Source of the DNA: Armatimonadota bacterium | Lineage (GTDB): Bacteria > Armatimonadota > Hebobacteria > GCA-020354555 > CP070648 | NCBI GenBank assembly: GCA_035527535.1 | Contig: DATLAK010000100.1 | Coordinates: forward strand, 1-35,300 | Direction: 5' to 3' | DNA: 35,300 nt | Translations under genes and position numbers: made by a program | Shown: positions 24,013 to 32,748 of the stretch, in pieces | Layout of the letters: every line of letters begins with the position of its first letter | Position numbering within the stretch: the first letter of the stretch is position 1 | Notes under the pieces: generated by a model | What the model was told of the DNA's origin: nothing | Database searches by the model: none | The model's input: the letters and a program-made list of their open reading frames with translations, nothing else

Positions 24013-24140
24013 GGGTGTTCCTTTCCCCGACCCGTCGAGGTGGCTTGCTCGCCATACGGATAACCCATGCCCTTCCGTTTTTGCAGCATCATAGTGACAT
24101 CACCCACCACCAGGTTCGTATCACGCCCCCGGTGATGCGG

Positions 24141-25631
24141 TCAGCGCACGCGGATGATGACACGAGCGGAAACGCCTGGGACCATGCGCAGGCCCTGGCT
24201 GTCGAGGCTCAACTGCACGGCGATCTCGGCCGCGCTGCCGGCGGGTCGCTCGCGGCCGCCGGAGGAAGAGGACGAAGGATTGCGCGCGACCGCGACATCG
24301 CCCACCGTAGTCACGCGCCCCCGGAAGACGCGGCGACCGTAAGGCCCCATGGTGATGGTGGCAGGCTGTCCGGGCTTGATGCGGGCGATCTGATACTCGG
24401 AGAAGGGGGCTTTCACCCAGCAAGGCTTGTCGCGATCGAGCAGCGCGAACAGGGGCGCGCCGCGGGTCGCCAGCTCGCCGCGATGGGCGTGGGCGGCGAC
24501 GACGACGCCGGAGAAGGGGGAGCGGATATCGCTCGCGGCGAGCGCACTGCGCGCCGCCGCGAGCGCGGCTGCGGCCCGCTCGACCTGGGCCCGCGCCGCC
24601 GCCACGTTCTCCTCGGCGGGGCGGATGGTTGCGGAGACGCCGGCCGTCCGCGCGAGGTCGGCGGCCGACCGCTGCAGCTCGGCCTGGCGCCGCCCGATCT
24701 CTTGGCGCGAGGCTGTGGCCTGATATTCCCCGGCCTTGGCCAGCGCGAGGGCCGCATCCAGTGAGGCGACGCGCTGCCGAGCGGCCTCCACCACGTGCTG
24801 CTGGCTTCCGCTTTCCACCCGCTTCAGCCGCTCCCGCGCCGCCTCCAGCCGCGCCTGACCGATCGCCAGCGAAAACCGAGCGGCCTCCAGCTCACTGGCG
24901 GGGATGAAACCACGTTCCTGAAGACGCTGCGCGCGGTCGAAGTCGCTTTGCGCCTTGCCGGCCACTGCCTCCGCCTCGGCGAGGTCGGCGCGCGCCTGGG
25001 CGATCAGCTCGGGCCGGCTTTTCTCCACCAGTTCGAGTTCCGCGCGCGCTTGGGCCAGCTCGGCCTGCGCCTGGCGCACGCGCTCGGATTGGCTCACCCC
25101 CTGGTAGCGCGAAGTGGTTCCCGCCTGGTCGAGGGAGACCTGCGCCGATCGCACCTGGGCCCGCGCCTGTGCGGCGTCGGCCGCCGCCTGGCGGCGGCCG
25201 ACCTGCAGTTCCGCCGCCGCCTGCTCCGCGGCGGCCTGGGCCGCCGCCAATCCCGCCTCGGCCTGCCGCGCTTGCGCCGCCAGCATGTCGCGATCGAGGC
25301 GCGCCAGCAGTTGCCCGGCGCGCACGTGCTCCCCGGTGCGGACGCGGATTTCGGTGACCGTGGCTTCGGCCGGGGAGGCGATGGTGACCGTATCCCCCTC
25401 CACCATCGCCACGGAAGTGGAGACGTAGGCGACGGACCGCCACCAGGAGCGCGCGACGAGCAGCAGAGCGGCGGCCACCGCCGCGCCCAGCAGGAAGCCG
25501 AGGCGGCGCCTCCACGGCCCGGGCTGCGCCCGCTGCTCCGGCCGCGCCGGACGGCGGCGCGTCTGGTCCGGCTCCTGTTGCGCGCGGCCGAAGAAGAATC
25601 CTGGTGAATAGCGGTCTGGATTATGTCTCAC
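24141..25631 (-). CDS. HlyD-family membrane fusion (adaptor) protein
   Basis: Periplasmic adaptor of an export system, 496 aa. A cytoplasmic N-terminus rich in Arg and Pro is followed by one membrane helix (about 44-61, GFLLGAAVAAALLLVA). A first lipoyl/barrel half follows (SPAEATVTEIRVRTGEHVRAGQLLARLD, about 86-113), then a very long Ala/Gln/Glu-rich coiled coil (about 115-370). The returning lipoyl half (IRSPFSGVVVAAHAHRGELATRG) and a beta-barrel follow. It starts with GTG 25631, overlapping the end of the DUF1854 gene by 11 bp, and lacks a clear RBS, so coupling is likely. It should pair with the ABC protein encoded upstream and perhaps with the TolC-type channel at 13594. Confidence 0.9.
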   Translation of the reverse strand: MRHNPDRYSPGFFFGRAQQEPDQTRRRPARPEQRAQPGPWRRRLGFLLGAAVAAALLLVARSWWRSVAYVSTSVAMVEGDTVTIASPAEATVTEIRVRTGEHVRAGQLLARLDRDMLAAQARQAEAGLAAAQAAAEQAAAELQVGRRQAAADAAQARAQVRSAQVSLDQAGTTSRYQGVSQSERVRQAQAELAQARAELELVEKSRPELIAQARADLAEAEAVAGKAQSDFDRAQRLQERGFIPASELEAARFSLAIGQARLEAARERLKRVESGSQQHVVEAARQRVASLDAALALAKAGEYQATASRQEIGRRQAELQRSAADLARTAGVSATIRPAEENVAAARAQVERAAAALAAARSALAASDIRSPFSGVVVAAHAHRGELATRGAPLFALLDRDKPCWVKAPFSEYQIARIKPGQPATITMGPYGRRVFRGRVTTVGDVAVARNPSSSSSGGRERPAGSAAEIAVQLSLDSQGLRMVPGVSARVIIRVR

Positions 25632-26148
25632 TGTCTAACACCGCTTGGCTGGCGGGATCAAGCGCGCCCGGATCCGGGATCTCGAAACGGGTGCCCTCGA
25701 CGTCCTGGATCAGGATGCGGCCATCGGCCAGGGTGCGAATCTGCTCGCGGTCCGCCAACTCGAAGATAGTGAATCCGCGGTCGGTCTCGACCTCCCAGCG
25801 GGAGGCGCCGAAGGTCTCCTCCACCCGGTAGATACGGGTGATGCAGGGGGTGAAGTAAACGCGCGCGAGCTCTTCCTCCAACAGCAGGCGGCTCTCGGGG
25901 TCGAGGCGCTCGGGGTCGCGGATGAGGGCGACCTCACGCCCGCGCTCGCCCAGGAAGCCGACGAAGTTCGCGCGTTGAGAGATGGGATATGCGGCCGCGA
26001 CCCGCACATCCGCAAACTCCCGCTCGCTGTCCACCAGCAGGCGCAGGTGTCGGAATTGGTCTCGCCGCAGTCGCACTCGCTCCGGGCTGAGAATCTCCTC
26101 CCGATAGGGCGAGAGCTCGAGGGGCGGTGATGATCGCTTGGGGTTCAT
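25621..26148 (-). CDS. DUF1854 family protein
   Basis: 175-aa soluble protein of the DUF1854 type. Recognisable parts are LRLLVDSEREFADVRVAAAYP, GFLGERGREVALIRDPERLD, YFTPCITRIYRVEETFGASRWEVETDRG and ILIQDVEGTRFEIPDP. From memory, this family is usually next to an ABC exporter with a PH-like N-terminus and has been noted near cyanophycin-synthesis genes. No cyanophycin synthetase is in this window. The function is unknown; an accessory to the ABC protein is a reasonable inference, since the gene starts only 1 nt before the ABC stop codon region. Confidence 0.87.
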   Translation of the reverse strand: MNPKRSSPPLELSPYREEILSPERVRLRRDQFRHLRLLVDSEREFADVRVAAAYPISQRANFVGFLGERGREVALIRDPERLDPESRLLLEEELARVYFTPCITRIYRVEETFGASRWEVETDRGFTIFELADREQIRTLADGRILIQDVEGTRFEIPDPGALDPASQAVLDSET

Positions 26149-26149
26149 C

Positions 26150-28450
26150 TCACCATGCCCTGATCTTGGAGAGTTCGGATTGCATATGGCACAAGCGGCT
26201 GTAAAGCCCGCCGCTGGCGATCAGCTCGTCGTGCGCGCCTATCTCCGCCAGCTCACCCTGCTCAAGCACGATCAGGCGATGCGCCTTGCGCAAGGTGGAC
26301 AGGCGGTGGGCGATGGCGAAGGTGGTGCGGTTCTCCACCAGGCGCTCGATCGCTTTCTGGATCTGCACCTCGGTCTCGGTATCCACCGAGGCGGTGGCCT
26401 CATCGAGGATGAGGATGCACGGGTCGCGCAGGATCGCCCGCGCGATCGAGATGCGCTGGCGCTCGCCGCCGGACATGGTCTGCCCCCGCTCGCCGATGAC
26501 GGTGTCATAGCCGTCGAGCAGCGCCATGATGAAGTCGTGGGCGTTGGCGGCGCGGGCGGCGGCGACGATCTCTTCGGGCGAGGCCTCCGGCTTGGCGTAG
26601 GCGATGTTGGCGGCCACCGTTCCGTGAAAGAGAAATGGCTCCTGGAGCACCACCCCGATCTGCTCCCGCAGCGAGCGCAGGGAGAGCTCCCGGATATCGT
26701 GGCCGTCAATCAGGATCGCCCCCGAGTCTACATCGTAGAAGCGGCAGATGAGATGCACCAGGGTGCTCTTACCGGCGCCGCTGGGTCCCACCAGGCCGAT
26801 CATCTCCCCCGGCTTGACGTGAAAGCTGACCCCGTCGAGGGCATAGCGCCCCGGCTCGTAGCCGAAGCGCACCTCGCGGAACTCGACCTCGCCCTTGATG
26901 CCGGGCAGCACCGTCGCCCCCGGGGCCTCGGGCACCTCGGGCGTGGCATCGAGCACCTCGAAAACCCGTTCCGCCGATGTGGCTGCATTCTGGAGGCGGT
27001 GGTTGATCTGCCCCAGGTTCGTCACCGGCTGGTAGAACTGCACGAGGTACCCGAGAAACGCAACCAGAGAGCCCAGTGTCAAGCGCCCGTCGGGCTGAGT
27101 CAGCATCAGATACCCGCCTAAGCCAAGGACCAGCGTTGAGCCGAGCGAGGTCAGGAAGCCGATGCTGGGAAAGAACAGCGAGCCCAGGCGCGTTGCGCGC
27201 AGCTCCTGGTCGAAAAGATCCGCGCTGCTGGCCTCGAAGCGACGGGATTCCCGCGGCTCCTGGGCGAAGGACTTGACCACCCGGATCCCCGGGATGGTGT
27301 CCGCGAGCACCGCGCTGATGCGGGACATCCGCCGCCAGATCTTGTGATAGAGATGATGGATGCGCCGGCCGAACCAGTAGGCCCCGACCGTAATCAGGGG
27401 GATCGGCACCAGCGCAATCACCGCCAGCCGCGGGTCGAGCCAGAACAGCAGCCCGCAGATCAAGACCATGGTAACCACATTGACGATGATGTCCTGCAGC
27501 CCCTCGGCGATGAAGGTCTGCAAGCGCACGATGTCACTGGTCACCCGCGCCATGATGTGCCCGGTCTGATGGCGGTTGTAGTAGCTGAGGGTAAGCAACT
27601 GGAGATGATCGAACACCTGGGTGCGCAGGTCGTACATCAGGTGATTGCCGACCAACTGCATGACGTAGGTGCGGCCCACTCCGATCGCCGCCGTGCCCAA
27701 GGCCACCGCGATCAAGGCGACGATCACGACCAAGAGGCGGTTGAGGTCGTTGCCCCCAATCACATCATCAATCAGGTACTTCGTGAGGTAGGTGGGCACC
27801 AGACGCAGCGCGGCGAGAGCGAGGGTGCCCGCCAGGCCCACCACCGCCAGCCAGCGATAGGGGTAGATATAGGAAAACAGGCGAACGACCAGTTTCCCTC
27901 GCTGCAGGCAGTTAAGACATGTCTGCGACCGGCGGGGCAGCACCCGGCCACACTTCGGGCAACGACCGGCTGACGCGTCGAATCGAGGAGGCGCTTGGCG
28001 AGCGGCAGCCGCCTCGCCGTTCTTGTTTTGTGCGTTGCCGCGCGCGATCTGCTCCAGCGAGAAACACATCGAGGCCGCTTCCGCTCGAAACCCCCGCGTG
28101 AAGCGCACCAGCTCCAGCCCTTGCTCCGGGATTGTGACCTCGAGCGTCCCGCTCGACACGAAATCCCGAATCCGGCACCCGGTGATCTGATCGGTCGCCA
28201 GCTCCAACTCAACCTCGGCGCCCTGTCCATCCACGGGCGCCACCACCAGTAGGCGCTGCGGCGTGAGAAAGGCCCAGCGCTCCCCGTAGCTCCCGTCCCG
28301 GAGCAGGTCGGCGCACAGTGACGCGTCCACTCGCTCGTCAGGCCGGAGCAAACCCTCCAGCCAGGAACGAACATCGTCCGGAAGATTGTTGGGGTGCCCC
28401 TGCGCCTGCTCGAACGCAGACGAAGAGTCGCCCGTGCTCTCTTCGCTCAT
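26150..28450 (-). CDS. ABC exporter with N-terminal PH-like and zinc-ribbon domains
   Basis: Half-transporter of 766 aa with permease and ATPase in one chain. The first 150 residues look like a PH/GRAM-like domain ([29 protein letters not shown]). A zinc ribbon (Cys164, Cys167, Cys178, Cys181) follows. The six-helix exporter domain spans about 195-480, and the nucleotide-binding domain has Walker [10 protein letters not shown] (555-563), signature MSGGE (659-663), Walker B ILILDE (679-684) and the H-loop His715. The same layout is known for the ABC protein that accompanies DUF1854. It is predicted to work as a homodimer in the inner membrane. Its substrate is unknown; the downstream HlyD adaptor suggests export across the envelope. 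Confidence 0.93.
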   Translation of the reverse strand: MSEESTGDSSSAFEQAQGHPNNLPDDVRSWLEGLLRPDERVDASLCADLLRDGSYGERWAFLTPQRLLVVAPVDGQGAEVELELATDQITGCRIRDFVSSGTLEVTIPEQGLELVRFTRGFRAEAASMCFSLEQIARGNAQNKNGEAAAARQAPPRFDASAGRCPKCGRVLPRRSQTCLNCLQRGKLVVRLFSYIYPYRWLAVVGLAGTLALAALRLVPTYLTKYLIDDVIGGNDLNRLLVVIVALIAVALGTAAIGVGRTYVMQLVGNHLMYDLRTQVFDHLQLLTLSYYNRHQTGHIMARVTSDIVRLQTFIAEGLQDIIVNVVTMVLICGLLFWLDPRLAVIALVPIPLITVGAYWFGRRIHHLYHKIWRRMSRISAVLADTIPGIRVVKSFAQEPRESRRFEASSADLFDQELRATRLGSLFFPSIGFLTSLGSTLVLGLGGYLMLTQPDGRLTLGSLVAFLGYLVQFYQPVTNLGQINHRLQNAATSAERVFEVLDATPEVPEAPGATVLPGIKGEVEFREVRFGYEPGRYALDGVSFHVKPGEMIGLVGPSGAGKSTLVHLICRFYDVDSGAILIDGHDIRELSLRSLREQIGVVLQEPFLFHGTVAANIAYAKPEASPEEIVAAARAANAHDFIMALLDGYDTVIGERGQTMSGGERQRISIARAILRDPCILILDEATASVDTETEVQIQKAIERLVENRTTFAIAHRLSTLRKAHRLIVLEQGELAEIGAHDELIASGGLYSRLCHMQSELSKIRAW

Positions 28451-28485
28451 CGGTCGGCGACCTCGCTCACCTCAGCCGGGAACCG

Positions 28486-28791
28486 TCATCCCGTGCCCGC
28501 AGCGCCAGGGGAATCGGAGGAGTCGGGGCCAGTGGGGGTATCTCCCGTCGGGGTCTCCTCGCTCAGCACGCGAGCGAGCTCCCCGAACTTGCTGAGACCT
28601 CTGCTGACATACTCGGCGACGGCATCGGCTCGCATGATGCTCATCCGCCCATCGGATTCGTTGCCGAACACCATCACCTTGTCTCCCGCGCTCAGGTGAA
28701 AGGCCTTGCGCGCCTCCGCCGGGATGACAATCTGCCCCTTTTCCCCGATTACCGTCGAACCATAGTACCTTTGGCCTGGTGCACGCACCAT
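28486..28791 (-). CDS. AbrB/SpoVT-type transcription factor
   Basis: 101-aa protein. A swapped-hairpin AbrB domain occupies residues about 11-55 (GSTVIGEKGQIVIPAEARKAF, SAGDKVMVFG). A helix (VAEYVSRGLSKFGELARVL) and a short Ser/Pro/Gly-rich tail follow. ATG 28791 is chosen because the domain begins just after it and a good promoter lies only 32 bp upstream. The frame remains open further upstream but the residues there look like random GC-rich translation. First gene of the operon, 35 bp before the ABC exporter gene; it is a likely autoregulator of the operon. Confidence 0.88.
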   Translation of the reverse strand: MVRAPGQRYYGSTVIGEKGQIVIPAEARKAFHLSAGDKVMVFGNESDGRMSIMRADAVAEYVSRGLSKFGELARVLSEETPTGDTPTGPDSSDSPGAAGTG

Positions 28792-28795
28792 AATA

Positions 28796-28811
28796 GTAGG
28801 GAGCCTCCTAC
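28796..28811 (-). promoter_or_regulatory. Dyad covering the AbrB Shine-Dalgarno
   Basis: On the minus strand GTAGG-AGGCTC-CCTAC forms a 5-bp stem. The Shine-Dalgarno AGGAGG lies in one arm and the loop, about 13 nt before ATG, further than usual. It could be an AbrB operator or an RNA hairpin limiting translation. Speculative. Confidence 0.3.
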
Positions 28812-28822
28812 CTTTCCTACAA

Positions 28823-28851
28823 AGGATACTACGAATAGGCCGGACTGTCAA
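28823..28851 (-). promoter_or_regulatory. Promoter of the AbrB-ABC-DUF1854-HlyD operon
   Basis: On the minus strand TTGACA (28851-28846, perfect), 17-bp spacer, TATCCT (28828-28823, 4 of 6). Transcription would start near 28816, giving a 25-nt leader to the AbrB-type gene. No further promoter is obvious inside the operon. Confidence 0.65.
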
Positions 28852-29282
28852 GCGGCCGGCATAGCCTACATGTCTCTTGCTGAAGGGCCGGCGAAGCGGC
28901 TGAGGGCGCGTGGCGCCTTTGGGCGCCGCCTTCGCGTCGAGTAACGGAACTGGCATGGAGGGTGTCCGGGCGGCTGTGGCACTGATCATCTGCCAACCTC
29001 CGTTGCCTGCCCGGCGGGTCGCTGTCGGCAGGAGGATCGGATTCCTCCGCGGGTTTTGATCCCAGGTCGTTTTCCTCCACCACGACCAGACGGGCCTGCG
29101 ATCGAAACGTCTCCTCTCCCAGGCCCAAGTACCGGCAGATGCCTATAGGCGTGGGACCCTCAGCAGCCCCGGACCGCCGTGTTTCCGATGCTGTGAGCGG
29201 ACGTCCCTGCAGGGCTTCGGCAGCCTGCTGCCGAAGCCGCGGAAATATGGGGCATTACGGTCGCGTGCGAGGAGCAACCGGC
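28852..29282. other. Divergent intergenic region
   Basis: No gene recognised on either strand. It contains small hairpins (GGCGCC-TTTG-GGCGCC near 28918; GGAGGA-N6-TCCTCC near 29030) and the strong stem-loop at 29213-29238. It separates the leftward exporter operon from the rightward serine hydrolase gene and must hold the latter's promoter, which I could not pinpoint. Confidence 0.5.
29213..29238. promoter_or_regulatory. 11-bp perfect stem-loop in the hydrolase leader
   Basis: GGCTTCGGCAG-CCTG-CTGCCGAAGCC: an 11-bp stem with a 4-nt loop, 44 nt before the ATG at 29283. No T-run follows. It could be an operator or a leader hairpin. Confidence 0.5.
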
Positions 29283-31457
29283 ATGAGGCTTACGCACACG
29301 ATCTGTCGGGGGCGTCGGGCGATGGTCGAGGCGGCGGCGCTGTTCCTCGTCGTCGCTGGTGCAAGTGTCGCCGCGGCGGGGAGCGCCTTCACCTGGCAGA
29401 CGGCTTCGCCCGAGAGCCAGGGGATGGATGGCGCCAAGCTGGATACGCTGCGCGACGCGCTCGCGCAACGCAGAACGCGCGCGCTAGTCGTCATCAGGAA
29501 CGACCGCATCGTTTACGAATGGTACGCCCCCGGTCACGGGCCGGACCGGCACTGGCACACCGCGTCGCTGGCCAAGCAACTGCTGGGCGGCATGTCGCTG
29601 CTGGTCGCCTTGAATGACGGGCGAATTCGCGTGGATGACCCGGCGTGGAAATACATTCCGGCCTGGGAAGCCGACCCGGTAAAGTCCCAGATCACCATCC
29701 GTCACCTGGCCACTCACTCGTCCGGCATCGAGGATGCCAACTCCCCGGGCAAGTCGCACCACCAGTTGGAGGGATGGAAGCGGGACTTCTGGAGCGCAAC
29801 GGCAGACCCATTCTCCGTCGCCCTCAATCAGGCGCCCGTGGTCTTCCCGCCGGGCGCCGGCTACGCCTACAGCAACCCGGGGATGGCGGCGCTGGCGTAC
29901 GCTGTGACCGCCAGCCTGAGGGGCGCGCCGCAGTCAGACCTGCGCGCCCTGCTCAAGCAACGGATCATGGACCCCATCGGGGTCCCCCCGAGCGATTGGC
30001 GCATCGGCTACGAGGGGCCGTCGCAACTCGATGGGATGAAACTGTACGCAAACTGGGGCGGGGCCACGTGCACGGCTCGCGCCGTGGCCCGGGTGGCGCG
30101 GCTCATGCTGCGCCGGGGCGACTGGCAGGGGAGGCAACTGCTTACACCGGCGTGGGTTGAGGAGATGGTGTCCTACGCGGGGACGCCCTTGCCGCCGCGA
30201 TCCGCGGACAATCCACAGCCCGCGGCGGGCTTGTGCTGGTACACGAATTTCGACGGGGTTTGGGCATCGCTGCCGCGCGACGCCTTCGCCGGCGCGGGAG
30301 CGGGCCACCAGTTGCTGCTGGTGGTGCCCAGCCTCGATCTCATCGTCGTGAGGATGGGCGAGTCGCTGGAGGGAAATGACGAGGAGTTCTGGGGCGGGTC
30401 CGAGAGGCACGTGTTCGACCCGCTGATGCGGGCGATTGCCGACCGAAGTCCCTACCCGCCGAGCGACATCATACGCAGCGTGAGCTTCGCCCCGGTTTCG
30501 GCCATCGTCCGCCACGCGGTGGGCAGCGACAACTGGCCCATCACCTGGGGCGATGATGACCGCCAGTACGCGGGCTATGGCGATGGCTGGGGCTTCGCGC
30601 CGGGAACGGACCGCAAGCTCAGCCTGGGCTTCGCCAAGATCGCCGGTTCCGCCGATGACTTTCGCGGCGCCAACGTGCGCTCGGCCAGCGGCGAGCGGGA
30701 AGGCGAGGGCGAGCGCGGCCCCAAGGCCAGCGGCATGTTAATGGTGGACGGCGTCCTTTACATGTGGGTGCGCAATGTCGGCAATTCGCAGCTCGCGTGG
30801 TCCGCGGATCATGGGCGCACCTGGCAATGGGGCTTTCGCTTCGACACCAGCTTTGGCTGCCCGACGTTTCTCAACTTCGGCCGCAACTACGCCGGCGCCC
30901 GCGACGATTACGTCTATACGTACTCGCCCGATGGGCCAAGCGCCTATGAGTCCTACGATCGGCTGGTGCTGGCGCGGGTGCGCAAGGAGCGCCTGCGCGA
31001 TCGCAGCGCGTATGAGTTGTTCGCCAGCCTCGACGCTTCCGGCCGCCCGATCTGGACGCGCGACATCACGAGGCGCGGCGCGGTTTTCGAATACCCGGGC
31101 CGCTGCGCCCGGACGGATGCCGTCTATCACCCTGAGATCAAGCGCTATCTGCTGGCGCTGGCCTTCGACCGCGACGGCGGTTGGGGAATCTTCGACGCCC
31201 CCGAGCCCTGGGGGCCGTGGACGACCGCCTACCATGCGGCGAACTGGAACCTCCGCGGAGTGCATAGCTATCGCCTGCCGAGCAAATGGATTGACGGCAG
31301 CACCCTGCACCTGGTCTTCTCGGGCCATGAGCACGACGGCGTGGACTACGACGCCTTCTGCGTGCGCCGCCTGCGCCTGGATCTTCGCTCGCCCGTCCCT
31401 TCTGCCCGGCATGACTCGCGCACGCCGGCGCGTGCGCGCGACCAGCAGGGCCCATAG
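29283..31457 (+). CDS. Exported serine hydrolase (beta-lactamase/class C fold) fused to a propeller-like domain
   Basis: 724-aa secreted protein. Residues 1-32 are a signal peptide with a hydrophobic core (VEAAALFLVVAGASVAAAG). The beta-lactamase/D-aminopeptidase-like domain covers about 40-390. Its catalytic S-x-x-K is Ser95-Lys98 (TASLAKQ) and the Y-x-N triad is Tyr196-Ser-Asn198 (YAYSNPG). The C-terminal 320 residues form a second domain full of WG, GDGWGFAP, WSADHGRTWQWGF and YHPEIKRYLL strands, reminiscent of DUF4185/sialidase-like propellers. ATG 29283 has GAGGAG about 9 nt upstream and starts the signal peptide; the upstream open frame is not coding-like. The role may be hydrolysis of an ester or amide on a glycan or peptide, with the propeller binding carbohydrate. 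Confidence 0.87.
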   Translation: MRLTHTICRGRRAMVEAAALFLVVAGASVAAAGSAFTWQTASPESQGMDGAKLDTLRDALAQRRTRALVVIRNDRIVYEWYAPGHGPDRHWHTASLAKQLLGGMSLLVALNDGRIRVDDPAWKYIPAWEADPVKSQITIRHLATHSSGIEDANSPGKSHHQLEGWKRDFWSATADPFSVALNQAPVVFPPGAGYAYSNPGMAALAYAVTASLRGAPQSDLRALLKQRIMDPIGVPPSDWRIGYEGPSQLDGMKLYANWGGATCTARAVARVARLMLRRGDWQGRQLLTPAWVEEMVSYAGTPLPPRSADNPQPAAGLCWYTNFDGVWASLPRDAFAGAGAGHQLLLVVPSLDLIVVRMGESLEGNDEEFWGGSERHVFDPLMRAIADRSPYPPSDIIRSVSFAPVSAIVRHAVGSDNWPITWGDDDRQYAGYGDGWGFAPGTDRKLSLGFAKIAGSADDFRGANVRSASGEREGEGERGPKASGMLMVDGVLYMWVRNVGNSQLAWSADHGRTWQWGFRFDTSFGCPTFLNFGRNYAGARDDYVYTYSPDGPSAYESYDRLVLARVRKERLRDRSAYELFASLDASGRPIWTRDITRRGAVFEYPGRCARTDAVYHPEIKRYLLALAFDRDGGWGIFDAPEPWGPWTTAYHAANWNLRGVHSYRLPSKWIDGSTLHLVFSGHEHDGVDYDAFCVRRLRLDLRSPVPSARHDSRTPARARDQQGP

Positions 31458-32143
31458 ATGGGGACAGCTACGTATTGTATTTCGACGGGCGCGGCGTTGT
31501 CTCGCCAGACTAACCTGGCATCGAAATCCGCCTGCTCGTCCGAAGCCCCGTTGTTTCGATGCTAGGATGTCTTCCTCCACCAACCTATCGCGCTCGAAAC
31601 CTCTCTCTGCGAAGACGGAGGGCGCGGGGCCTACAGGCCCAAATGGCCGATTCACGCGCGCGATTCGCCGTATTCCGGCAGTCGCAGGCCCGGAAAACTG
31701 TGGACTGGCTGATCGCTTTTCGCTCCCGTCTTGCCCCGAAAACGGCGTCCGGCCTCTCTGATTCTCTGAAAGCTGTGGACTTCGCGGGTCAAGTCCGAAA
31801 CAGAGAATCGCTGTTTCTGAGCACGAATGGGGCTGTCCCACTGACGGCGGTTTCGATTCCTGCGCGGAGTCGGACTCACTCACTTCGAACCCGCGTCTCG
31901 CCCTCTTGCGAGCCATGGCCCATCTGGTGCGGGTGGCACCCCAGTGCGGACCACGCAGCCGACAGCCGGTCGTTACCCCGCCATACCTTCGAGGGAGGGA
32001 GGCGAGCCTGGTGTGGCGAAGAGCGCTACAGATCGACACCCGGGTGGCCAGGCGCGAGAGCTATCGCAAGCTCGTGAGGACGGAACAAGATGCAAGCGCA
32101 GGGACACCGGACCTGCATCTCAATTCACCCCCGGAATTGTCCC
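31458..32143. other. Non-coding region with a structured inverted repeat
   Basis: Nearly 700 bp in which no protein family is recognisable in any frame, and base composition is less GC-rich than the genes. It contains the nested inverted repeat at 31760-31809 and an imperfect 13-bp direct repeat (AAARCTGTGGACT at 31694-31706 and 31769-31781). It may be decayed DNA belonging with the pseudogene that follows. Confidence 0.55.
31760..31809. repeat. Nested inverted repeat (50 nt)
   Basis: Outer arms GATTCTCTG (31760-31768) and CAGAGAATC (31801-31809) pair perfectly over 9 bp. Inside, GGACTT (31777-31782) pairs with AAGTCC (31791-31796). Together they make a two-part hairpin. I do not recognise it as a known RNA or element. 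Confidence 0.6.
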
Positions 32144-32678
32144 ATGATTGCTGAACCTCAACACAAGGCAGTCGACGCGATGCACGAGAGCAAGCCGGTG
32201 TGGGTGGTACCGCAGTTGCACAAGTAGGCCATATACAGCGGCGAGGAGAAGGACCGCGAGCCGACCTTCACGGAGCCCAGAGCATGATCTTCTACTCGTA
32301 CTTCGACCTTTTTCGGGACTCCGGCAATGGCGACGTCGCGCGGGGGTTTTCGAGAAGAAATGGGATGAAGTATCGCGAATCACCGCCGACGTGAAGACCC
32401 AGATGCCCATATTCCTGAACGGCAGCAGCGTCGGGCGCCTGGTGACCGAGCCGGGCGTGCATGCCAACATAATGAACGTGGGCAGGCGCTTCTTCGTAAT
32501 CGCGGCAAACGCGCCCGCAGATAGGCCCAGAGAGATGGCGATGAGGGCCCCGCTCCGAATCTCGGATGAGGCCGAGGACATACTGAGCGGCGCGAAACTG
32601 ACCACTGAGGGAGGAATCCTGCGCGACATCCTCCAGCCGCTGGAGGTGAAGGTCTTCAAACTGGAGCCGGCCGGGTAA
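32144..32678 (+). pseudogene. Decayed glycoside-hydrolase-like gene (C-terminal part)
   Basis: Three successive frames give one coherent protein tail. From ATG 32144: AVDAMHESKPVWVVPQLHK, then TAG (32225), AIYSGEEKDREPTFTE. The frame shifts near 32284 to AMIFYSYFDLFRDSG, and shifts again near 32345 to FEKKWDEVSRITADVKTQMP, then GRRFFVIAANAP and VKVFKLEPAG to the stop at 32678. The pattern (a line-up of 'what is paid or asked from Q', a barrel end, then a small beta-domain) is that of several glycoside-hydrolase-like barrels. One nonsense and two frameshifts make it a pseudogene, unless sequencing errors are to blame. Family uncertain. Confidence 0.7.
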
Positions 32679-32748
32679 CGCGCGGGGTTTCCCAGCACAC
32701 GCCGGCACAGGCGCGAGCGAAGGCGGCGCACTTCGCAGGAGGCAGAGA

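Larger units (their letters stand above)
23122..24140. other. Gene-free repeat island
   Basis: About 1 kb with no intact gene. In order it holds a GC-rich stem-loop (23169-23193), hairpin-repeat units (23373-23458, plus degenerate ones near 23353-23375 and 23463-23484), a pair of inverted C-rich hairpins (23528-23615), another hairpin unit (23688-23712), a 16-bp repeated word (23713-23728) and a broken IS256-type transposase (to 24012). The last 128 bp, up to the HlyD stop, show nothing I recognise. It is a landing zone for small repeats between oppositely transcribed blocks. Confidence 0.8.

Noticed and set aside
28792-28989. An N-terminal extension of the AbrB-type protein
   Set aside because: The extra 66 residues look like random translation and would cross the predicted promoter; ATG 28791 puts the AbrB domain at the start, as usual.
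28829-29128. A 99-codon minus-strand open frame upstream of the AbrB-type gene
   Set aside because: No RBS or recognisable domain, and its 3' end covers the operon promoter.
30738-32039. A 433-codon minus-strand open frame
   Set aside because: Half is antisense to the serine hydrolase; the rest translates the repeat-bearing desert at 31.5-32.0 kb and shows no domain.
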